Below, piece after piece: positions 5,309 through 9,782 of a DNA stretch of 9,782 bases. This stretch comes from Candidatus Methanolliviera sp. GoM_asphalt. Its GTDB lineage: Archaea; Halobacteriota; Methanoliparia; Methanoliparales; Methanoliparaceae. The number at the start of each line of letters is the position of its first letter. Positions within the stretch are counted from its first letter, which is position 1. The stretch is taken from positions 1-9,782 of the forward strand of contig CABGHH010000046.1 of the NCBI GenBank assembly GCA_902158745.1. The letters are read 5' to 3'. The position numbers were made by a program, and so were the translations under genes. The notes beneath the pieces were generated by a model. The model was given only the letters and a program-made list of their open reading frames with translations. It was not told the DNA's origin and searched no databases.

Positions 5309-5713
5309 ATGTTCTCTTATTTAGATATAGCGGAATACATAATAAAAAATTATAGTGGCATGGTGATAGAAATCGGTGTCGGATATAATTTCTATATGGG
5401 GAAAGCACTATATGAGAAGATGCGATACTTTGCCACAGATATAAAGGAGATAAAAAACCCTCCGTTTAGTATAGTTATAGATAACGTCTTCGATCCTGAT
5501 TTACCTTTATACGAAGGAGCAAAGCTTTTACTATCCATCAATCCACCAGAGGAGATCCAACCGGCTATCTGTGAGCTTGGAAGAATGGTATCTTCCTCGG
5601 TTATAATAAAACCTTTGAACGACGAGACTATAGACTTCAAAAGATATTACAAGGAAGTATCGATCATAAATTACAAAAAAGCACGTTTTTACGAATTAAA
5701 AAGTCCAAGATGA
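5309..5713 (+). CDS. UPF0146 family protein
   Basis: The protein has 134 residues, the usual length for this archaeal family of unknown function. Its pattern is that of a small Rossmann or methyltransferase-like fold: V-I-E-I-G-V-G-Y-N-F at about residues 19-28 (glycine loop), F-A-T-D-I at about 40-44, and then V-I-D-N-V-F-D-P-D, L-L-L-S-I-N-P-P-E-E-I-Q-P and V-I-I-K-P-L, which are the family's recognisable blocks. A SAM-dependent role is often suspected but not established. It starts at ATG 5309, within about 55 bases of the divergent GNAT gene, with no clear Shine-Dalgarno sequence. An AT-rich stretch TTAATTAAA (5285-5293) lies in between and could serve either direction. A promoter-like gap of about 100 bases separates it from the nitroreductase gene. 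Confidence 0.85.
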   Translation: MFSYLDIAEYIIKNYSGMVIEIGVGYNFYMGKALYEKMRYFATDIKEIKNPPFSIVIDNVFDPDLPLYEGAKLLLSINPPEEIQPAICELGRMVSSSVIIKPLNDETIDFKRYYKEVSIINYKKARFYELKSPR

Positions 5714-5765
5714 TTTTAGAGCTGATTTTACATCTTTCGGAAGTCAAAGTCAAAACCGAATATTC

Positions 5766-5774
5766 TAAATATTT
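5766..5774 (+). promoter_or_regulatory. Possible TATA box for the nitroreductase-elp3-mtrA-like operon
   Basis: TAAATATTT lies about 45 bases before ATG 5815, which would place the transcript start near 5796 and leave a short leader with the ribosome site AAAGGGGC (about 5803-5810). The match is weak. Confidence 0.3.
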
Positions 5775-5814
5775 GAAGATCACAATTCATGACATAGGAC
5801 TTAAAGGGGCTAAA

Positions 5815-6333
5815 ATGGATTGCATGGAGGTCATGAAGGGGAGAAGATCCGTAAGGAGTTATTTGAAAAAGGATATAAGAGAAGAGGATTTGGAAGATAT
5901 CCTTTGGGCAGGACAGCTCGCTCCATCCGGGGGGAATCTTCAGGCGAGAGAATTTATCGTGGTGAAGAGAAGAGAATTAAAAGAAGGACTTGTTGAAGCA
6001 GCTTTTGGACAAACTTTCATCGGAGAAGCTCCGGTAATAATCGTCGTCTGTGCAAATATACCCGAATCCTCGAAGAGATATGGAGAGAGGGGTGTTTTAT
6101 TCTCGATACAGGACGCCTCTGCAAGTGTGATGAACATTCTCCTCGCCGCCCATGAAAAGGGATTGTCAACATGCTGGGCGGGAGCTTTCGATGAAGAAAG
6201 AGTAAGAGAAGTTTTGGATATTCCGAAAGAGATAAAACCGATCGCGATCATTCCAATCGGATACGGAGGAGAAAAACCGAAGATGCCGAGAAGAAAACCT
6301 TTGAAAGAGGTAACACATTACGATGGATGGTGA
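5815..6333 (+). CDS. Nitroreductase family flavoprotein
   Basis: The 172-residue protein is a short, archaeal-type FMN-dependent nitroreductase. It has the N-terminal R-R-S-V-R-S-Y phosphate-binding stretch (residues 10-16), A-P-S-G-G-N-L-Q at about 37-44, D-A-S-A-S-V-M-N-I-L-L-A-A-H-E-K-G-L at about 101-118 (the long helix), C-W-A-G-A-F after it and I-P-I-G-Y-G-G-E-K-P near the end. These proteins reduce nitro, quinone or other electrophilic compounds, or serve specialised flavin chemistry; the substrate cannot be told. ATG 5815 is chosen since it follows AAAGGGG; the open frame reaches back to 5710 but the extra part is unlike the family. The last 11 bases overlap elp3, so the two genes are coupled. 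Confidence 0.92.
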   Translation: MDCMEVMKGRRSVRSYLKKDIREEDLEDILWAGQLAPSGGNLQAREFIVVKRRELKEGLVEAAFGQTFIGEAPVIIVVCANIPESSKRYGERGVLFSIQDASASVMNILLAAHEKGLSTCWAGAFDEERVREVLDIPKEIKPIAIIPIGYGGEKPKMPRRKPLKEVTHYDGW

Positions 6334-7918
6334 AGAGAGAGAACGGAAGATAAGCAAGATAGTTGAGACATTTAGAGGAGAAGAAGATATAGATCGTTAC
6401 AAAAAGAAGATAGCGGAAGAGATCGGTTCAAATAAAATTTTGAAGAATTCTGAGATTTTAAAATACGTAAAGGAAGAGAAAATTAGGGAGGTGTTGAGGA
6501 AGAAACCTTCTAGGACGATGAGCGGTGTTACCGTCGTTGCAGTGATGACCTCTCCTGTGGAATGTCCCCACGGCAGATGCGTCATGTGTCCAGGAGGGCC
6601 GACTAATAATTCTCCGCAGAGCTACACCGGATTTGAGCCAGCCGCAATGCGGGGTGCGCAATGCGAATATGATCCATATCGACAGGTAAAACAGAGGCTG
6701 GAACAGTTGAGCTCGATAGGGCATCCAATCGGGAAGGTGGAACTGATCGTTATGGGTGGAACATTCACGGCAAGACCGTTCTCATATCAAAGATCGTTCG
6801 TATCAGAATGTTTGGGTGCCATGAATGAATTTTATGATTGCGAGCATTCAAATTCAAATGACAGTTATTCTAAATCTAAAAAATCGAAGATCTTTGAGGA
6901 TGCAAAGAGAATAAATGAGACTGCAAAGGTGAGAAATATAGGAACAACCTTTGAGACGAGGCCCGATTATTGCAAAAGAGATGATATAGATGATATCTTA
7001 TATCTCGGCGGAACTAAGGTGGAGATAGGCGTTCAAAGCATATATAATGAGGTTTTAGAGAAGATAAGGAGAGGTCACACGGTAGAAGATTCGATCGAGG
7101 CGAACAGGGCGTTGAGAGACAGTGGATTAAAAGTTGGCTTCCATGTAATGCCCGGACTCCCATCTTCTGATCTTGATAGTGATCTCTGTATGTTCAAAGA
7201 GATATTTGAGGACGAGAACTTCAAGCCGGATCATCTCAAGATATATCCAACGCTTGTTGCGGAAGGAACGGAACTTTATGAATGGTGGAAGGCAGGAAGA
7301 TATGAGCCTTACAGAACGGAAGAAGCTGCAGAGTTAATTGCAGATATTAAAAAAATTGTTCCGCCATGGGTGAGAATACAGAGAATTCAGCGTGATATAC
7401 CCAGCAATCACATCATCGATGGCGTTAAGAAGAGCAACATAAGACAGATCGCACAGGATATCTTGAGGAAGAGAGGAGAAAGATGCAGGTGTATAAGGTG
7501 CAGGGAAGTCGGGCACGCGAGAGGCGAACCTGAAGATATCGACCTTTCGGTGAGGAAGTATTGTTGTTGTGGAGGAGAAGAGTTTTTTATATCTTACGAA
7601 GATACGAAAAATGATATACTCATCGGCTTTATAAGGATGAGATTTCCGTTTAAACCACATAGAAAAGAGATAGATGAAGATACCGCTTTGATCAGGGAGC
7701 TGCATGTCTATGGGCAGATGCTGGATGTCGGAAAAAAACCGGAAGGGATTTCATGGCAGCACAGAAATTATGGAAGATCACTGCTGAGAGAGGCAGAAGA
7801 TATTGCAATCGAGAACGGATTCAAAAAAATGGCAGTATGCAGTGGCATAGGAGCACGAGAGTACTATCGAAAATTTGATTATGAGTTGGACGGCGTTTAT
7901 ATGTCTAAAAAGTTATAA
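6323..7918 (+). CDS. elp3: Elp3 tRNA uridine-34 carboxymethylation enzyme
   Basis: The 531-residue protein joins a radical SAM domain and a GNAT acetyltransferase domain, as in Elp3, which starts the cm5U modification at wobble position 34 of tRNAs using acetyl-CoA. The iron-sulphur cysteines are C81, C86 and C89 (C-P-H-G-R-C-V-M-C). Further on are M-G-G-T-F-T-A-R-P, T-T-F-E-T-R-P-D-Y-C and V-E-I-G-V-Q-S-I. A Cys-rich cluster near residue 390 (C-R-C-I-R-C-R-E-V-G-H) matches the family's zinc site. The GNAT part from about residue 420 has E-L-H-V-Y-G and W-Q-H-R-N-Y-G-R-S-L-L. Archaeal Elp3 works without the other Elongator subunits. An unusual Ser/Lys-rich insert of about 18 residues (near 170-190) includes a copy of the mini-hairpin (6879-6895). 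The start overlaps the nitroreductase stop. Confidence 0.95.
   Translation: MDGEERERKISKIVETFRGEEDIDRYKKKIAEEIGSNKILKNSEILKYVKEEKIREVLRKKPSRTMSGVTVVAVMTSPVECPHGRCVMCPGGPTNNSPQSYTGFEPAAMRGAQCEYDPYRQVKQRLEQLSSIGHPIGKVELIVMGGTFTARPFSYQRSFVSECLGAMNEFYDCEHSNSNDSYSKSKKSKIFEDAKRINETAKVRNIGTTFETRPDYCKRDDIDDILYLGGTKVEIGVQSIYNEVLEKIRRGHTVEDSIEANRALRDSGLKVGFHVMPGLPSSDLDSDLCMFKEIFEDENFKPDHLKIYPTLVAEGTELYEWWKAGRYEPYRTEEAAELIADIKKIVPPWVRIQRIQRDIPSNHIIDGVKKSNIRQIAQDILRKRGERCRCIRCREVGHARGEPEDIDLSVRKYCCCGGEEFFISYEDTKNDILIGFIRMRFPFKPHRKEIDEDTALIRELHVYGQMLDVGKKPEGISWQHRNYGRSLLREAEDIAIENGFKKMAVCSGIGAREYYRKFDYELDGVYMSKKL
6879..6895. repeat. Single, imperfect mini-hairpin inside elp3 (locus 5)
   Basis: Stems 6879-6885 and 6889-6895 with loop GAA have the same ATC-GAA-GAT core; one A/C mismatch breaks the stem on the plus strand and becomes G-T in the complement. 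It encodes S-K-I-F-E-D in an insert that the family normally lacks. The partner hairpin is not seen. Confidence 0.55.
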
Positions 7919-7937
7919 AATAAATTCTTCTCTATTG

Positions 7938-8852
7938 ATGAGGGACAATGTCATAAAACGAGGTGCCCATACGTTTAAAAAGAAAATAAAGCCACCAAAA
8001 GGATATCCACCCGAAGAAGGGAGATACACCAGAGGAAACGATTATTCGCCTGTTGCTCTCTGTGTCATCCTCAATACGTTCGACTTTCAGATACCGTCAG
8101 AACTCGAAGAACTCGTTATGGTAGGATTGGACACAGGTGCAGCATTATCCGGAATGCTTCAAACGGAAAATATCGGAATAGAGAAGATCGTATGTAATAT
8201 CGTGGCAAATCCCAACATTCGCTATATCGTGCTTTGTGGGAGGGAGGCTTGTGGTCATCTTCCCGGTGAAACACTCATCAGATTGGTGGAGAACGGCGTT
8301 GATGAGAGAGAGCGGATCATCGGCTCGAATGCGCCCACGCCCTACCTTCCGAACATCCCAAGAGAAGTTATAGAGAGATTCAGAGAGCAGATAACCATCA
8401 TCGATCTTATTGGATGTATGGATAGAGAAGTAGTTTTTGAGGCCGTGAAGTGCTGTTATCAGGAAAATTCTATCGATTTTTCATACAAGAAAAGGAAGTA
8501 TCGGCTATACGATCCGGGGGCTTTCGGTGAACCTTTATTTCATAAAATCATCTGGAAGGTAGAAAAGCCGTGGCTGGCAGATGGCAGATGCGGGGAGCTT
8601 GCCCTTACAATGAGGGATGTGACGGATGTGAAGAGAAACAAGAAGAGAATGGGGATCATTAGATATCTGAGTGGTATCATGCAGGCACATAAAGGGGAGC
8701 TGAAGGATATCTTCGACCTTTCGGATTGGGAGCTTAACTTCCATCTCGATATGCTGAAGAAGAGGGGAGGGTTCGTTGAGATATACAAAGATATGGTGAT
8801 GATAACGAAGGAGGGGGAATATCTGGTAGAGATACTAAAAGAGAAGAGATAA
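7938..8852 (+). CDS. MtrA-like corrinoid domain fused to a winged helix
   Basis: The protein has 304 residues from ATG 7938; the frame is open from 7875, but that part overlaps elp3. Residues about 14-200 follow MtrA of the methyl-H4MPT:coenzyme M methyltransferase: P-P-K-G-Y-P-P-E-E-G, T-E-N-I-G-I-E-K, N-P-N-I-R-Y-I-V-L-C-G, then H107 in E-A-C-G-H-L-P-G-E-T, which corresponds to His84, the lower cobalt ligand of M. marburgensis MtrA, next E-N-G-V-D and D-P-G-A-F. The C-terminal transmembrane anchor of MtrA is absent. In its place residues about 237-304 look like a winged helix-turn-helix (R-M-G-I-I-R-Y-L, S-D-W-E-L-N-F-H-L-D-M-L-K-K, M-V-M-I-T-K-E-G-E-Y-L-V). No other mtr genes are near. It may be a soluble corrinoid protein, or a regulator sensing corrinoid or methyl state; the latter is inference. 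It follows elp3 by 19 bases. Confidence 0.85.
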   Translation: MRDNVIKRGAHTFKKKIKPPKGYPPEEGRYTRGNDYSPVALCVILNTFDFQIPSELEELVMVGLDTGAALSGMLQTENIGIEKIVCNIVANPNIRYIVLCGREACGHLPGETLIRLVENGVDERERIIGSNAPTPYLPNIPREVIERFREQITIIDLIGCMDREVVFEAVKCCYQENSIDFSYKKRKYRLYDPGAFGEPLFHKIIWKVEKPWLADGRCGELALTMRDVTDVKRNKKRMGIIRYLSGIMQAHKGELKDIFDLSDWELNFHLDMLKKRGGFVEIYKDMVMITKEGEYLVEILKEKR

Positions 8853-8865
8853 AGAAGGTGAAAAA

Positions 8866-8922
8866 ATGCCAACGTGCAAGGATTGTAAGTTCTATAAGCT
8901 GTTATATTTAGTCGTAGCATAA
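8866..8922 (+). pseudogene. Start of a small CxxC protein gene, probably cut off
   Basis: An 18-codon frame begins M-P-T-C-K-D-C-K-F-Y-K and then runs into L-L-Y-L-V-V-A and a stop. It has a good ribosome site (AAGGTG 5 bases before the ATG) and lies 13 bases after the MtrA-like gene, as an operon gene would. The C-x2-C start is like that of small metal- or iron-sulphur-binding proteins of about 50-80 residues, but the rest is missing and the following DNA is hairpin-rich and non-coding. The likely break is at about 8898-8905. It could instead be a genuine 18-residue peptide, which I consider less likely. Confidence 0.5.
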
Positions 8923-9127
8923 ATTTTACGGGATTGCCGCCTTAGTCCCTTCGGGACAGATTGTCTCGGCTTCGCCTTGTAGAAAAACTTCTCTTAACCG
9001 ACCAATGAAACGACAAAGAAATGTTTCGCACTTCCCATAACCAAGATTAAGAGGTTCGCTTTCGCTCTCCCAAATTTTTCTAATATTCTAAGGGGGAGTT
9101 CCGAATGAATGATTTAGAAAGAAAACA
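8923..9127. other. Hairpin-rich non-coding stretch beside the insertion sequence
   Basis: No coding frame of note is seen on either strand. Hairpins are seen at about 8945-8957 (GTCCC-TTC-GGGAC), about 8967-8975 (GGC-TTC-GCC) and within about 9005-9028 (GAAAC...GTTTC), the last enclosed by the complementary arms CTCTTAA (about 8991-8997) and TTAAGAG (about 9046-9052). It may be a structured RNA, remains of another mobile element, or simply decayed sequence. Together with 9128-9252 (IS left end and leader) it makes up the gene-free 330 bases before the transposase. Confidence 0.45.
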
Positions 9128-9782
9128 TTAGACTTGTTGCATAATAGTGGGTTATAGCCCATTTCTAACTCATTTCTCACACTGGACACGTCGCCAATTA
9201 ATACTATCACCACCAAAAAGCTATTAATTTGGTACTACAACTATAATCAGACATGATAAGCGTTGATAGAGCTTTAAAGGGTGATAGGCTGATGAGAGCT
9301 GCAACAGGAGTATCTGTGTCAGAATTTGATGAACTAACACCAAAGTTTGGTCAAAAGCTTGAATATGAGAAATGGAACAGGTATGAAGAGGGAGTTAAGC
9401 AAGGTGATAGAGAAAGGAAGCCAGGAGGCGGAAGAAAAGGAAATTTAAGAACTGCCTTGGAGAAATTATTTTTCATCCTACTTTATTTCAAGTGCTATCC
9501 AACTTTTGATCTTTTAGGGCTCCTATTTGATCTCAATAGGTCCAATGCATGTCGCAACGTCAAGAAATTAGCATCTATACTGGAGAATACACTTGATAAA
9601 GAGATGGCGCTACCAAAGAGGAAAATTAGCACCATAGAGGAATTATTTGAGATATTTCCCGGAGCTAAGGATATATTCTATTCATCGATGGGACCGAGAG
9701 ACCTATCCAGAGACCAAAATATCATGAGAAGCAGAAGAAAAACTACTCTGGAAAAAAGAAGATGGAAACATACTCGCAAGAA
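9128..9782 (+). mobile_element. IS5-type insertion sequence, left part
   Basis: The transposase homology starts at 9253 and runs off the window. About 120 bases upstream, at about 9128-9145, the sequence TTAGACTTGTTGCATAAT resembles the terminal repeats of IS5-related elements, and is taken as the probable left end with TTA as a possible target duplication. The right end lies outside the window, so neither the inverted repeat nor the duplication can be confirmed here. Confidence 0.6.
9253..9782 (+). pseudogene. IS5-family DDE transposase with two small indels, partial
   Basis: The N-terminal region reads M-I-S-V-D-R-A-L-K-G-D-R-L-M-R-A, then R-K-P-G-G-G-R-K-G, L-F-F-I-L-L-Y-F-K-C-Y-P-T-F-D-L-L-G and R-S-N-A-C-R-N-V-K-K-L, which is the helix-turn-helix domain found before IS5-family DDE domains. 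The DDE part should begin F-I-D-G-T-E-R-P-I-Q-R-P. It is present, but in another frame, from about 9684 to 9757 (I-D-G-T-E-R-P-I-Q-R-P-K, then Q-K-K-N-Y-S-G-K-K-K). The first shift is explained by a tandem duplication of TATTC (9674-9683): removing one copy gives K-D-I-F-I-D-G-T-E-R-P. A second shift near 9757-9765 returns to the first frame, giving K-H-T-R-K. The first frame stays open to the window end, hiding the damage, and about 27 residues including the first catalytic Asp are mistranslated. It is probably inactive unless these are sequencing errors. Confidence 0.8.

Noticed and set aside
5710..5814. N-terminal extension of the nitroreductase gene
   Set aside because: The added 35 residues do not resemble the family, whose start fits ATG 5815 with AAAGGGG before it.
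7334..7705. A 123-codon frame antisense to elp3
   Set aside because: It is a shadow of a strongly coding gene and shows no family pattern; the same holds for the other long antisense frames in hisS, nitroreductase and the MtrA-like gene.
7875..7937. N-terminal extension of the MtrA-like gene
   Set aside because: It overlaps the 3' end of elp3 in another frame; the MtrA match begins well after the ATG at 7938.
9670..9690. Programmed -1 frameshift in the transposase
   Set aside because: There is no A6G or similar slippery site at the shift, and an exact 5-bp duplication explains it better.

Overview
The window is archaeal, most likely from a methanogen- or ANME-related euryarchaeote. The evidence is a hisS of archaeal type, a full-length Elp3, a HemK2/Mtq2-type methyltransferase, a UPF0146 protein, an MtrA (methyl-tetrahydromethanopterin:CoM methyltransferase subunit A) homologue, and promoters with a BRE/TATA element about 26 bases upstream of the start codon. 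The lineage is inferred from gene content only.

Region 1-3070 is a worn accessory region. A PsbP-like gene fragment (minus) and an alpha/beta-hydrolase 3' fragment (plus) meet at about 460-475, both without their 5' parts, as expected from one deletion across a divergent gene pair. Next come a convergent HemK2-type methyltransferase, an intact MNT nucleotidyltransferase and, just upstream, its HEPN partner, which is broken by one in-frame stop and one homopolymer frameshift. Two intact tandem secreted PsbP-like paralogues follow. A direct repeat of about 87 bp (1-87 and 2076-2161) carries the 3' end and T-rich terminator of two of the PsbP-like genes and brackets the methyltransferase/MNT/HEPN segment.

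Region 3070-5260 is a minus-strand operon: RimI-like GNAT, small hypothetical protein, hisS. Region 5309-8852 is a plus-strand series: UPF0146 protein, nitroreductase, Elp3, and an MtrA-like corrinoid domain fused to a C-terminal winged helix in place of the usual membrane anchor.

Region 8853-9782 holds a small CxxC-type gene start that appears cut off, about 200 bases of hairpin-rich non-coding DNA, and the left part of an IS5-type insertion sequence. Its transposase carries a 5-bp tandem duplication (TATTC twice) and a second small compensating indel.

The least expected structure is a family of tiny hairpins of the form ..AAATC-NNN-GATTT.., usually in pairs 3-6 bp apart. They occur at 2026-2068, 3122-3210 (four in tandem), 4711-4756 and 5059-5101, with a weaker single copy at 6879-6895. 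Several lie in frame inside the GNAT and Elp3 genes, and others supply the stop codons of GNAT and hisS, so they look like mobile palindromes that add protein segments.
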